Source: Hirschia maritima DSM 19733
Lineage (GTDB): Bacteria > Pseudomonadota > Alphaproteobacteria > Caulobacterales > Hyphomonadaceae
Reading direction: 5' to 3'
Assembly: GCF_000378345.1 (NCBI RefSeq)
Contig: NZ_KB899544.1
Span: 372,001-436,000, forward strand
DNA length: 64,000 bases
The notes beneath the pieces are model-generated. The model did no database searches. It worked only from the letters and a program-made list of their open reading frames with translations, and was not told the DNA's origin. This document shows, piece after piece, positions 33,351-43,145 of the stretch (positions are counted from its first letter, which is position 1; each line of letters opens with the position of its first letter). Position numbers and translations under genes: made by a program.

Positions 33351-33956
33351 ATGTCCCGACGAAGACATAAAGATGTATTGAGGCGTCAAATAGAGGCGCG
33401 CTCTAAATTGTGGCCCGAGCTTGATGTGAATGAATTGTGGGATAAGCAGAATGAAGGGTGGGTTGCGCTCCCTAGGTTGATGCCTTTGATGATGAGCATC
33501 ATGGATGATTTGTCTGGAAAAGGGTTTCCAGTAAGTCGTACATATTTGGAAATGTGGTCAAGACTTCGAGATGAGTATTTTTTAACTCTTAATCGTCCTG
33601 AGGAGATGGCGTTTCACGCTGGATTTGAGGGGCAGCGAGCTTTGCGGACTTGGAAGGATCGAGTTCAACGGTTGGCTAACTTAGGTTTTATAGGGGTAAA
33701 GTCGGGGCCGATTGGCGAGCTGTCTTATGCGATTTTTTATAACCCGTACTATGTGGTGAAACGTGCATATCTGAAAAGTGAATTTCAAGAGAATAAATGG
33801 CAGGCTTTGTTAGTTCGAGCGAATGAGATTGGTGTATTTGATATTGACGATATTGATGATGATGGAAAGCTCATTCCACTTGAGGAGGAACCGATTCCGT
33901 CGTCGCATAAACTCAAGCGGAGGGCGGCGCAGAGCACTAAATTAAGCGAGCTTTGA
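33351..33956 (+). CDS. Orphan 201-aa hypothetical protein
   Basis: I do not recognise this protein. It starts MSRRRHKDVLRRQIEARSK, very basic, then WVALPRLMPLMMSIMDDLSG, and a central part PVSRTYLEMWSRLRDEYFLT and MAFHAGFEGQRALRTWKDRV resembling a helix-turn-helix/winged-helix layout. The segment RLANLGFIGVKSGPIGELSY reads like a wing. The C-terminus is acidic then basic (DIDDIDDDGKL; HKLKRRAAQS). A DNA-binding or replication-like role is inference. The start is the ATG preceded by AGGAGG at 6-base distance. It is flanked by repeats on both sides, which suggests an accessory, possibly acquired gene. Confidence 0.6.
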   Translation: MSRRRHKDVLRRQIEARSKLWPELDVNELWDKQNEGWVALPRLMPLMMSIMDDLSGKGFPVSRTYLEMWSRLRDEYFLTLNRPEEMAFHAGFEGQRALRTWKDRVQRLANLGFIGVKSGPIGELSYAIFYNPYYVVKRAYLKSEFQENKWQALLVRANEIGVFDIDDIDDDGKLIPLEEEPIPSSHKLKRRAAQSTKLSEL

Positions 33957-33994
33957 TTAATTTGTTTATCACAAAGTCGCAATCTTGAAATATC

Positions 33995-34023
33995 CGTATT
34001 CCCAGACTTGATCTGGGATCCAG
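33995..34023 (+). repeat. REP-like palindrome R3
   Basis: CCCAGA (34001) and TCTGGG (34012) in an ATTCCC...GGGATCC element. Confidence 0.7.
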
Positions 34024-34066
34024 ACATAGGGAAATGTCGCGCAAAGCGCGGCTTTATATCTTGGCC

Positions 34067-34092
34067 TAGATCCCCGCCTGCGCGGGGAAAAT
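34067..34092 (-). repeat. REP-like palindrome R4
   Basis: TCCCCGC (34071) and GCGGGGA (34082); a GC-rich variant of the same element. Confidence 0.6.
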
Positions 34093-34126
34093 GGGTGGTG
34101 ATTTGGGTGAGTAGACAAGCTAACAC

Positions 34127-34154
34127 TGTCATCCCTGCGGAGGCAGGGATCCAC
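34127..34154 (+). repeat. REP-like palindrome R5
   Basis: ATCCCTGC (34131) and GCAGGGAT (34143) within TGTCATCCC...GGGATCCAC. Confidence 0.75.
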
Positions 34155-34180
34155 TTATCTACACTAGCTTGCGTTGAAGA

Positions 34181-34209
34181 GTGGATCCCAAATCAAGTTT
34201 GGGATGACC
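34181..34209 (-). repeat. REP-like palindrome R6, inverted relative to R5
   Basis: ATCCCAAA and TTTGGGAT inside GTGGATCCC...GGGATGACC. With R5 it makes a second inverted pair, only 26 bases apart. Confidence 0.75.
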
Positions 34210-34252
34210 GTTGGTTGTTGCTCGGTGGAGATGAGCAACAACCAACGGTCAT
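34204..34252. repeat. Perfect 20-bp inverted repeat
   Basis: 34204-34223 and 34233-34252 are exactly complementary over 20 bases with a 9-base loop. It overlaps the right end of R6. It can form a cruciform in DNA or a very stable RNA hairpin. Confidence 0.9.
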
Positions 34253-34280
34253 GCCCGATGAGCTTGCTCATCTGGGTATC
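34250..34280 (+). repeat. REP-like palindrome R7
   Basis: GATGAGC (34257) and GCTCATC (34266) with a TT loop, flanked by CCC and GGG. Confidence 0.55.
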
Positions 34281-34328
34281 CAGCTCCTGAACTTTCGACG
34301 CCTTTAGAGTTTTGCTATTTCGGGAGTT

Positions 34329-34363
34329 GGATCCCCTGACGGCGGAGCCGCCGGGGATGACGC
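34329..34363 (-). repeat. REP-like palindrome R8
   Basis: ATCCCC and GGGGAT enclose a GGCGG/CCGCC stem, about 20 bases past the thiC stop. It may also serve as the thiC terminator. Confidence 0.65.
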
Positions 34364-34383
34364 ATGGATAAGGCGCTAAAGTC

Positions 34384-36315
<1,932 letters not shown>

Positions 36316-36356
36316 TCAGCGTGGAAGGGTGGTGGCTTTCCGTCTGCCCCAAATCC

Positions 36357-36440
36357 GTTCCTACGCCGGCACAAACCGGATCAGGTTCAAAGGGTGCTGG
36401 GGAGGTGTCCCCATCTCAGCGCTTAACCATACGCGCCCCT
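36357..36440 (-). promoter_or_regulatory. TPP riboswitch
   Basis: On the minus strand the element reads AGGGGCGCG ... CTGAGATGG ... CACCCTTTGAACCTGATC ... CCGGCGTAGGAA. These are the conserved CTGAGA and ACCTGATC sensor segments and the closing CGTAGGG-like end. It controls thiC in cis. Confidence 0.93.
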
Positions 36441-36483
36441 CGGATGAGAAGGAAGATACCTGATTATTCCGGTGGGTCAATTG
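36428..36483 (-). promoter_or_regulatory. thiC promoter and riboswitch 5' end (copy A of a duplicated 56-bp block)
   Basis: Minus strand: TTGACC and TATCTT are separated by 16 bases, a sigma-70-type promoter, then the first bases of the riboswitch (GGGGCGCGTATG). It matches copy B (37057-37112) at 45 of 56 bases without gaps. Confidence 0.7.
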
Positions 36484-37028
36484 GGAGAAGGAAGGTGGGG
36501 GCTATTTTTGTCCTTTGTTTCTCCGCTTATCCGGATAAGCATATCGGAGTTCAGGATATGTTTTAATTGTTTTAGTTTTTGATGATCTGCGTACACAAGA
36601 AGTACATGTTTTATCTTTGCAGATTTCAATTTTTTTCCACCTGACTTGGCGGGGTGAAGAATAAGAAAGCTGGGATCGAAATTGTACGTTTTTATGAATT
36701 TTATGTCTTCTGGCACTAGAACTGCCATTTTATCTGTGCCTTCGATCTTTATGACTATTTGATTTTTAGAAATGATAAATCTTGATTTTTTTATGTTGGG
36801 CACTTCAAGAATAACCTTGATTGCAACAATAACAACTATCAAAAAAACTGCGAAGCAATCATATAAATCTAAAGGTGATCGCAAAAATATTAACCTAGCA
36901 ATCCAGTACACTAGAAGATTGGTCACAACCAATGTGATTGCTCTAATAAATTGAAATTTGAAAGAAAAGTTATTGTTGGGCCCTGCTTCCCAGTTAATGC
37001 TGTTTGACTCATTTGTATTGTGACTCAT
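36477..37028 (-). CDS. Hypothetical membrane protein
   Basis: A 183-residue protein of unknown family. A polar N-terminus (SHNTNESNSINWEAGPNNN) is followed by two membrane helices (IRAITLVVTNLLVYWIARLI and CFAVFLIVVIVAIKVILEV), then a soluble basic domain with strands (IISKNQIVIKIEGTDKMAVLV; SFLILHPAKSGGKKLKSAKI) reminiscent of a PH-like or YcxB-like domain. It is more AT-rich than thiC. It lies between two copies of the thiC promoter block: copy B drives it and copy A (overlapping its last few codons) drives thiC. The start follows GGGGA. Confidence 0.6.
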   Translation of the reverse strand: MSHNTNESNSINWEAGPNNNFSFKFQFIRAITLVVTNLLVYWIARLIFLRSPLDLYDCFAVFLIVVIVAIKVILEVPNIKKSRFIISKNQIVIKIEGTDKMAVLVPEDIKFIKTYNFDPSFLILHPAKSGGKKLKSAKIKHVLLVYADHQKLKQLKHILNSDMLIRISGETKDKNSPHLPSPN

Positions 37029-37056
37029 GAATAATATTTCCCCTTAAACCCTATCC

Positions 37057-37112
37057 ATACGCGCCTCTCGGATAAGGGAGAAAATACCTGTTTGTTCAGG
37101 TTGGTCAATTGT
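37057..37112 (-). repeat. Copy B of thiC promoter/riboswitch 5' block
   Basis: Minus strand TTGACC-N16-TATTTT, then GAGAGGCGCGTATGG, where the similarity to the riboswitch stops. It sits just upstream of the hypothetical membrane protein gene and probably is its promoter; the riboswitch itself is absent. Confidence 0.75.
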
Positions 37113-37124
37113 GGTTTGGTTGTC

Positions 37125-37556
37125 TCACTTCCGTTTGCGGGAATGATAAGTCAGCGCCATCGTTATGCAATGTGTAATAGCATCCGTTGGAAGGGGGGTG
37201 TCGGTTGCTATTCTTAGTTCTCGATTACCTATCAAAGTAAGCTGATCTTCATAGAGGTCGCGCCATTCGCCAACGAGGCTTGTTTGGCAATGAACAAACA
37301 ATGAAACGAAAGCCGCATTCTCCATATCCCATCCAAGGCGTAATGTTGTGCCGCTTTTAGTTTGTTCGGTGAGATAGGATAATTGTCCCCATTTGAGCGT
37401 TTCAGTGAGTGGGCCGATGTCAGGGTTTGATGCGGCCGTTCTGAGGATTAGGTCTCTTAATTGCGATACCAAAGGCAGAAGATTTGTGGGGCATTGGCGT
37501 ATTGTTGACTGAATTTTGAGAGGGCATTGCGAAAGGGGCCGTATTTCTTTTTTCAA
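37125..37556 (-). CDS. DUF1801 protein
   Basis: A 143-residue YdhG/YjhX-like (DUF1801) protein. LPLVSQLRDLILRTAASNPD, the LKWGQLSYLTEQTKSGTTLR block and the strand RLGWDMENAAFVSLFVHCQT are typical. Role unknown; iron-chaperone-like frataxin relatives share this fold. The start codon is TTG (37556), supported by a very good Shine-Dalgarno AAAGGAG six bases upstream. It is a single gene. Confidence 0.78.
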   Translation of the reverse strand: MKKEIRPLSQCPLKIQSTIRQCPTNLLPLVSQLRDLILRTAASNPDIGPLTETLKWGQLSYLTEQTKSGTTLRLGWDMENAAFVSLFVHCQTSLVGEWRDLYEDQLTLIGNRELRIATDTPLPTDAITHCITMALTYHSRKRK

Positions 37557-37707
37557 AATTAGCTCCTTTGAAGATTGGAGTTATCTTAGGCGTGTTCGAC
37601 CTGTAATCAATTACCAATTTCAGGTGTCGCAGTGATTAAACTTAAACAAAAACTTAACAAAATGGTGGGAATTGTAAGTAATTAGGAAATTCCGGCTGAG
37701 GTTTTTT

Positions 37708-38820
37708 ATGGTTTCGAATTTACGAAATGCGATCATTGTCACCGCAATAGGTGGAGCAATATTGGTTTGTATCCATCAGGGGCAGGCCCTTTTGGGGGGC
37801 GCTTCGTTTGATCCATTGAGCGCGTTGTTGACTTTGGCTGTTGTATTTGTGGTTTCAATTATATCAGCCAGAACAAGCATACAGAATGCCGCGATGTTGG
37901 TGGCTAAAACTGATAGTGCTCAAACTAGTACTCGGGCAATCATTGTTGATGAAGCTGCTGATTCGGCAAATGTAGATTCGACCAATGCTCAGCATTTGAA
38001 ACCGCGTGATGACGAGAAACAAATTCTTCAAAAAGTAGGAGATGAAGTCGGCGTTATTCGAGCTACCGCAGTGAAGGTAAACACGCGATCACGAGAGAGA
38101 GAACAACATATTCAAAACGCGATAGATTTTGCAGATGGATTTGTGGAAGACTTAAAGTCCGAAGTTGATAGCCTCTCTCAAGATATCACGATGTTTGAAA
38201 ACACAAACCAAATCGTATTTGATGCCTCGGAATCCGTTAGAAAGAGTTTGGACGCTGTTGAGAAGGCGAATGCAGACCGTCAATTAACAGAGCAGGCTGT
38301 TGGTGAGTTCGAAACCACGTTCTCTCGCATTAACGAGATGACTGCTAAGGTGTCTGAAATTGCATCTCGGACAAATTTGTTAGCGCTGAATGCCGCAATT
38401 GAAGCAGCACGTGCTGGCGAGGCGGGACGTGGATTTAATATTGTTGCCAATGAGGTGAAGCAATTGTCTCAATCATCTGCAAATGCAGCGGATGATATCA
38501 ATGCGTTGATCAGCGAATTGGGCGCATCCACACAAACAATGTCGATAAAAATCGCTGAGTTGGGCAATTCTTTAGAGCATGTTGAAGCAGAAAGTAGCGC
38601 CATCAATCAGTCAACTGATCGTGTTGCTGAAACAGTTGGAACTGCGTTATCAAACCTGCAGAAAAATTCCGCCAACGCACAAGAAAATGTATCCCGTATA
38701 AACAGGCTGCGGGAAGATTTCTCATCGTTGAAAGAGGATACTAAAGCTGCAATCTCCGGATCTTCAAAAAATATCGAATTGACTGAAGGTGTCCTTCAAT
38801 CTCTTAAAAAGATATCATGA
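37708..38820 (+). CDS. Methyl-accepting chemotaxis-type protein without periplasmic sensor
   Basis: A 370-residue chemoreceptor-like protein. Two membrane helices at residues 7-27 and about 38-56 are separated by only ten residues, so there is no periplasmic ligand domain and no HAMP domain is recognisable. The cytoplasmic coiled-coil has the conserved hairpin tip [20 protein letters not shown] and [20 protein letters not shown]. It would signal to CheA/CheW from a cytoplasmic or membrane-state stimulus. Some methylation helices are shortened. No che genes are in the window; the flagellin cluster is 27 kb away. Confidence 0.85.
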   Translation: MVSNLRNAIIVTAIGGAILVCIHQGQALLGGASFDPLSALLTLAVVFVVSIISARTSIQNAAMLVAKTDSAQTSTRAIIVDEAADSANVDSTNAQHLKPRDDEKQILQKVGDEVGVIRATAVKVNTRSREREQHIQNAIDFADGFVEDLKSEVDSLSQDITMFENTNQIVFDASESVRKSLDAVEKANADRQLTEQAVGEFETTFSRINEMTAKVSEIASRTNLLALNAAIEAARAGEAGRGFNIVANEVKQLSQSSANAADDINALISELGASTQTMSIKIAELGNSLEHVEAESSAINQSTDRVAETVGTALSNLQKNSANAQENVSRINRLREDFSSLKEDTKAAISGSSKNIELTEGVLQSLKKIS

Positions 38821-38827
38821 TATCAGA

Positions 38828-39391
38828 TCAGGTTTCTGTCGGTAGAAATCCATCCACCAAAGCTTTCACGGCTTGTAGGTCTTCCAAATGGACGAACAAA
38901 AAGGGTGGTTTGCGCGCTTCGTCAGTGTCGCTTTCATCATTTGATCTAGCTAACATCAGTAGTTGAGTTTGGCCTTGTCCATCGATTTGTGTGTGGGAGA
39001 TTTCTGATACATCTACTTCGTCAAATATTTCACCATTATCGCGTGTGGATATCGCGCGTTGATTGGTGACGAAATAGTGAGCAGGCATAGTGTGGGAGCC
39101 AGTTAGCCTGAAACGTTCGACAAAAGCCCAAAGCGCGACGAGGGCAATTAGCACTGCAGGGCCGGTAATCACAGTTGCGATCAAGCGAGATGTGCGAATA
39201 TTTTCGGTAACGCCCCAAAATCCGTTTGCGAACAGTATTAGCATATATAAAGCAAGTAAGAGCATTGCTCCCGCCAAGCTTCCATAAATCAACCGGCTTC
39301 TATTATTGATACCGTTCATAATTTGGGTATCGATTGGCGCATTCCAGATGATTTCTTCTTCTGGTTTTAGATCAATATGTGGATGGTTCAT
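38828..39391 (-). CDS. Hypothetical membrane protein with PH-like domain
   Basis: A 187-residue protein. The first 30 residues (DLKPEEEIIWNAPIDTQIM) are cytoplasmic, two helices follow (LIYGSLAGAMLLLALYMLIL and LIATVITGPAVLIALVALWA), then a small strand-rich domain HYFVTNQRAISTRDNGEIFD with DVSEISHTQIDGQGQTQLL typical of bacterial PH (bPH2-like) domains: 'Y-x-V-T-N-Q-R' is the recurring start. Function unknown. It is followed after three bases by the RraB-like gene on the same strand, with the stop of that gene upstream; the two are probably one transcript. Confidence 0.68.
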   Translation of the reverse strand: MNHPHIDLKPEEEIIWNAPIDTQIMNGINNRSRLIYGSLAGAMLLLALYMLILFANGFWGVTENIRTSRLIATVITGPAVLIALVALWAFVERFRLTGSHTMPAHYFVTNQRAISTRDNGEIFDEVDVSEISHTQIDGQGQTQLLMLARSNDESDTDEARKPPFLFVHLEDLQAVKALVDGFLPTET

Positions 39392-39394
39392 GGA

Positions 39395-39757
39395 TTAACT
39401 GTTCTCAGGTGCGTTGCCAAAAGTTCCCCATCCATCGGCTGCACCGCCCACGGGCTCTGCGATAGCTTGAAGGTCTTTCTGGATTTGTACGATTTCGTCA
39501 TACACAGGGATCATATGGATAGAGCAATATACGCTCCATCGGTTATCTTCGGGGTCGCTATCATCAGGTGCAACAATTTCAACTTGATAGCCTTTTTCTT
39601 TGAGAGCGTTTTCACATGCAGTTGCGACTGCTTCAGCGGTTTTCTTTGGATGAGCATCGATGGCAAAATCAATCACCATAGGTTGATCCATTTCAGATCC
39701 GCTATCGCGAATATGGCTAAGCATTTCACCATCAAAATCATCTGGGTAATTAAACAT
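39395..39757 (-). CDS. RraB-family protein
   Basis: A 120-residue acidic protein resembling RraB (regulator of ribonuclease E activity B). The strand MDQPMVIDFAIDAHPKKTAE, helix AVATACENALKEKGYQVEIV, and a C-terminal strand NRWSVYCSIHMIPVYDEIVQ fit its ferredoxin-like fold; 'M-V-P' after the last strand is a family marker. Whether it inhibits RNase E here is unknown. The start 39757 is taken because AAGGA lies 8 bases upstream and the N-terminus MFNYPDDFDGEML matches RraB length. It is the first gene of a pair with the PH-like protein. Confidence 0.65.
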   Translation of the reverse strand: MFNYPDDFDGEMLSHIRDSGSEMDQPMVIDFAIDAHPKKTAEAVATACENALKEKGYQVEIVAPDDSDPEDNRWSVYCSIHMIPVYDEIVQIQKDLQAIAEPVGGAADGWGTFGNAPENS

Positions 39758-39885
39758 GGCGATCATCCTTATTGTGCGCAATGAGGCTGGAAAATACCGA
39801 GATTTCCTTCGGCGTCAAATGGCAAGGGCAAGATGATCTGATTTGCTACTTGTCAGCATGAAATTTTTAATATAACCATATAGTT

Positions 39886-40266
39886 ATGGAACGTGTTGGT
39901 TATACAAATGAGCAAGTGAATTTGGATGCGGTGTTTTCTGCGTTAGCGGATCCGACGCGTCGCGGGATTATCGCGCGATTGGCTTCCGGAGATGCAGCAG
40001 TCGGTGATTTGGCAGAGCCATTTGAAATGAGCCAGCCGGCAATATCCAAACATTTGAAAGTGTTAGAAAAAGCAGGGTTGATTGGGCGCCGGATAGATAA
40101 GCAAAGGCGGTTATCTAGTTTAAAGGCGGAGCCGATGAAAGAGGCGGTAAATTGGCTGGAGCAATACAAAGAATTCTGGCTGACGAGTTTTGATCAGCTT
40201 GATGTTTTGTTGGAAGAATTGAAGACTGAAGAGGTCAATCTGGCCTCGCAAAAAAAGGGGGAGTGA
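39886..40266 (+). CDS. ArsR-family transcription regulator
   Basis: A 126-residue winged-helix repressor. NLDAVFSALADPTRRGIIAR starts the fold, and the recognition helix is MSQPAISKHLKVLEKAGLI, followed by the wing RRIDKQRRLSSLK. It lacks the metal-binding ELCVCDL box, so it is of the non-metal type usually paired with an SRPBCC-domain protein, as here: the next gene begins four bases later. It probably represses its own operon. The TATA-like AT-rich stretch 39866-39885 is the likely promoter. Confidence 0.9.
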   Translation: MERVGYTNEQVNLDAVFSALADPTRRGIIARLASGDAAVGDLAEPFEMSQPAISKHLKVLEKAGLIGRRIDKQRRLSSLKAEPMKEAVNWLEQYKEFWLTSFDQLDVLLEELKTEEVNLASQKKGE

Positions 40267-40270
40267 CCCA

Positions 40271-40765
40271 ATGACTGAACTACCGCAATTGGTGATTGAT
40301 CGGGAATTCAAAGCACCGAAAAGCCTTGTCTGGAAGTGCTGGACAAATCCAGAATTATTGGCCCGCTGGTATGGGCCCAATATTGAAACCGTCATTCATA
40401 AGTTTGAATTGAAAACAGGTGGTGAATGGCTCAATGAAATGCGTATGGAGAAGGGCTCCATGTTCAGCAAAGCAGTTTTTCAGGATGTTAACCCTGAGGA
40501 TTTGCTGAGTATGTTGATGTCAACGACAGATGAAAATTGGAATATAATCGCTTCGCCCATGATGCCGGATTGGCCATCCACATTGCTGACTATTGCAGAG
40601 TTTACGGAAGACGGCGGCGTTACGAAATTACGCTTTGTTTGGGAGCCACACAACGCATCCGCTGCAGAAATTGAAATGTTTGCCAACATGAAAGATCGCA
40701 TGGGCGGTGGTTGGGGCATGGGCTTCAATCTTATGGATGAATTGCTGGCCGAGCTTCAAGTGTAA
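40271..40765 (+). CDS. SRPBCC/AHSA1-domain protein
   Basis: A 164-residue protein. LVIDREFKAPKSLVWKCWTN followed by LLARWYGPNIETVIHKFELK is the classic start of AHSA1-like START-fold proteins; TLLTIAEFTEDGGVTKLRFV and the terminal GGGWGMGFNLMDELLAEL helix complete it. These proteins have a hydrophobic pocket, but ligands are mostly unknown. The ArsR partner upstream suggests co-regulated stress response. Both genes are translationally linked by four-base spacing. Confidence 0.88.
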   Translation: MTELPQLVIDREFKAPKSLVWKCWTNPELLARWYGPNIETVIHKFELKTGGEWLNEMRMEKGSMFSKAVFQDVNPEDLLSMLMSTTDENWNIIASPMMPDWPSTLLTIAEFTEDGGVTKLRFVWEPHNASAAEIEMFANMKDRMGGGWGMGFNLMDELLAELQV

Positions 40766-40780
40766 ACAGAACGGGGCTGC

Positions 40781-41161
40781 TTATTCAAGCAGTCCCAATT
40801 CGCGTTGTAGTTTCTTGGTGAGGCCTGCAGCGACGATGTCGTGGCTTTGTTTTATATAGCTTTTAAATTCTTCAACGCTGAGCGTTTCATCGCCGGTGCG
40901 CTGTATCCATTTCATACCGCGTGAGGCTAGATATGGTGCAGGGCGACAGCCAGGGCTTTCTTTGAGAATTTCCCAAGCCATTTCTGAGACTTTGATGCTG
41001 ACGCAAACATGGTTTGTATCATCGGGACTAATGTCTTTATTCCAGCCCCCTACGGCAAATACTTTTCCGCCAATTTTCCAGACATGAGCTTCTCCCCATT
41101 GCACGACATGGGTAGTGTTTGGGATGGAACGGCAGAAATCATTATAGTCATCTAATTTCAT
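40781..41161 (-). CDS. MmcQ/YjbR-family protein
   Basis: A 126-residue protein of the YjbR/MmcQ family. The CyaY-like fold is visible in TTHVVQWGEAHVWKIGGKVF, then CVSIKVSEMAWEILKESPG and PAPYLASRGMKWIQRTGDET. Family members were proposed to bind DNA, but the role is unclear. It is convergent with the SRPBCC gene, with only 15 bases between stops. Length normal. Confidence 0.85.
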   Translation of the reverse strand: MKLDDYNDFCRSIPNTTHVVQWGEAHVWKIGGKVFAVGGWNKDISPDDTNHVCVSIKVSEMAWEILKESPGCRPAPYLASRGMKWIQRTGDETLSVEEFKSYIKQSHDIVAAGLTKKLQRELGLLE

Positions 41162-41287
41162 TTATTGTCTCCAAGATTCCTTAAACTGTTCGCAATTTGC
41201 CTTTTATGGATCACAATTTAGTCTGAACAAATAGTCATATTTCAATTTGTGGGGCTGAAAACAATTTCATGTTGATAGAGGGATGAT

Positions 41288-42706
41288 ATGGAAGATGATA
41301 ATAATGATGTTTCCGGAGAGGAAGCAGATCGAAATCGGACACGATTGAATGTAGCTGCTTATATACCCAACCGTTCATTTGGTTTGAAATTGCTTTTGGT
41401 ATGTGGGCTCGCTTTATTAATGGCGATACCGACCATGTTTGTTTGGGGGCTTGTTCATGAGCGCTCTAGCAATGCTGACAAAGCGGTGCGTGAGGTTAGT
41501 CATGCACGAGGCGGACAACAAGTTGTGTTGGGCCCCGTTCTATCTGTTCCTTATGAGCAAATGATTACGGAGCGAGCACCGACTGGCCTCAATGGAGCAA
41601 TGGTTGATGTCCAGAGGAAGAAGACAGGGCAATTCGTTGTCTACGCCAAAAAAGGAAAAGCCAGCGCAGATTTAAAAACTGAAATGCTAAAACGCGGACT
41701 GCATCGCGTACCAGTATTTGATGTCAAAGTTGAATTTGACGCCAGCTTTGATTTGGAGCAGGCGATGCTGAATCGGCCTCGTGGCGCAAAGCTTCTATGG
41801 GATGAAGCGCGTATCCATATGGGAATGTCGGATTTGAGAGGTGTGAAAGACGAAGTTCTTGTGGAAATTGGAAAAGAGATAATCAGTCTGGGCCCCGGCA
41901 ATAACACATTAGCCAGCTCTTTGTCGGATATGGTTGGCGGGATTAAAGGCGTTGAACTGAATGAAAATGTTGTTTTTGACTTGAAGGCGAGTATGCGCCT
42001 GACAGGTGCCCAAAGAATGGGGTTTGCCGCATTCGCGCAAAACTCTGAAATCAGCCTAACTGGGGATTGGGCTGCGCCTAGTTTTGAAGGCGGCTTTTTA
42101 CCAGCAGATAGAGAAGTAACGGATGCAGGTTTTTCTGCCGTTTGGAGAGTGCCATACCTTGCAAGAGGTGTAGAGGCTTCTGGAGGAGATCTTCAGTTAT
42201 TTAATCTCGTGAACTCAAATATGGGCCTGAGTTTATTAGATGAAGCGTCTCCGTATCAATCAGTCATGCGGGCCTTAAAATATGCTCCCATGTTTGTTGG
42301 ATTGGTGTTTCTGGCATATTTCCTATTTGAGACGACTAGTTCCGTCAGGGCGCACCCAGCACAATATGTGTTGGTTGGTTTAGCTCAGGCTGTGTTTTAT
42401 CTGTTGTTATTGGGTGTATCCGAGCACGCTGGATTTACGCTTGGGTTTATATTCGCCGCAACTGCAACGGTATTGGCGCTGTCGCTTTATGCTGGTGCAG
42501 TGTTTGGTGGAAAAGAAGCTCAGATAAATGCCTTTATTGTGTTCACTTCGCTCTATGCGCTGATTTATGTTTTGATGCGCATGCAAGATTATGCGTTGCT
42601 AGTTGGCTCTATTGCTAGTTTTGCTGCCATTGCATTTACAATGTGGAAAACCCGCGATCTGGATTGGTATGGTCTTTCGGGAGAGCAAACTAAAAGAATA
42701 TCGTAG
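41288..42706 (+). CDS. creD: CreD-family inner-membrane protein
   Basis: A 472-residue protein. A cytoplasmic N-tail is followed by a first helix (LKLLLVCGLALLMAIPTMFV), the 'VHERSSNADKAVREV' segment and a large periplasmic domain (VVLGPVLSVPYEQ ... GFAAFAQNSEISLTGDWAAP) as in CreD, then five to six helices in the C-terminal third (APMFVGLVFLAYFLFETTSS; AHPAQYVLVGLAQAVFYLLL; AGFTLGFIFAATATVLAL). CreD is induced by the CreBC system and influences beta-lactam and colicin tolerance in enterics and Stenotrophomonas. No creBC is adjacent here. The first 25 residues are unusually polar and acidic. Confidence 0.85.
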   Translation: MEDDNNDVSGEEADRNRTRLNVAAYIPNRSFGLKLLLVCGLALLMAIPTMFVWGLVHERSSNADKAVREVSHARGGQQVVLGPVLSVPYEQMITERAPTGLNGAMVDVQRKKTGQFVVYAKKGKASADLKTEMLKRGLHRVPVFDVKVEFDASFDLEQAMLNRPRGAKLLWDEARIHMGMSDLRGVKDEVLVEIGKEIISLGPGNNTLASSLSDMVGGIKGVELNENVVFDLKASMRLTGAQRMGFAAFAQNSEISLTGDWAAPSFEGGFLPADREVTDAGFSAVWRVPYLARGVEASGGDLQLFNLVNSNMGLSLLDEASPYQSVMRALKYAPMFVGLVFLAYFLFETTSSVRAHPAQYVLVGLAQAVFYLLLLGVSEHAGFTLGFIFAATATVLALSLYAGAVFGGKEAQINAFIVFTSLYALIYVLMRMQDYALLVGSIASFAAIAFTMWKTRDLDWYGLSGEQTKRIS

Positions 42707-42727
42707 ATTCCGAGTACATATAAAGTA

Positions 42728-42758
42728 TTTGCCTTCATGTACACAGTGTGAAGGCAAA
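42728..42758 (+). terminator. Hairpin after creD
   Basis: TTGCCTTCA and TGAAGGCAA form a 9-bp stem around a partly self-complementary loop. There is no T-run. The remaining sequence to 43130 is AT-rich with no gene and should contain the promoter of the receiver gene. Confidence 0.5.
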
Positions 42759-43145
42759 TGCCAACAACAGAATAGATTGTTTGAACAGCAAAAGTTTGTT
42801 CACAATTATAGATGTTCGGTATTCGTTATTTGATTCTATACTTTATCTATTCTCTTTCTAAGTCTTTCCTGATTTTTGGAAGAAATTGTTGTTTGATGGG
42901 GTGTTTCATGACGAAATAGAGTTGGATTTTAGCCTATATGGTGTGCCATCACGAAATTATGAAGCAAAAAAATCCAAATCTTGATTGATTTTGAGAATTC
43001 CCAAAAAGCTAATAAGTTCAATTGGGTTAGTTGTTCTACCAGTATTAAGATTAAGAACTTTTATATAGATTTCAGCAGTTAACCTATTTACTGTACTGTA
43101 ACAAAAATGCATAAGAACGGCTTAGAGGGGTAAGGAGACATCTGC

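Noticed and set aside
32445-34363. CRISPR array
   Set aside because: Repeats are palindromic, variable in sequence and irregularly spaced, with no cas genes.
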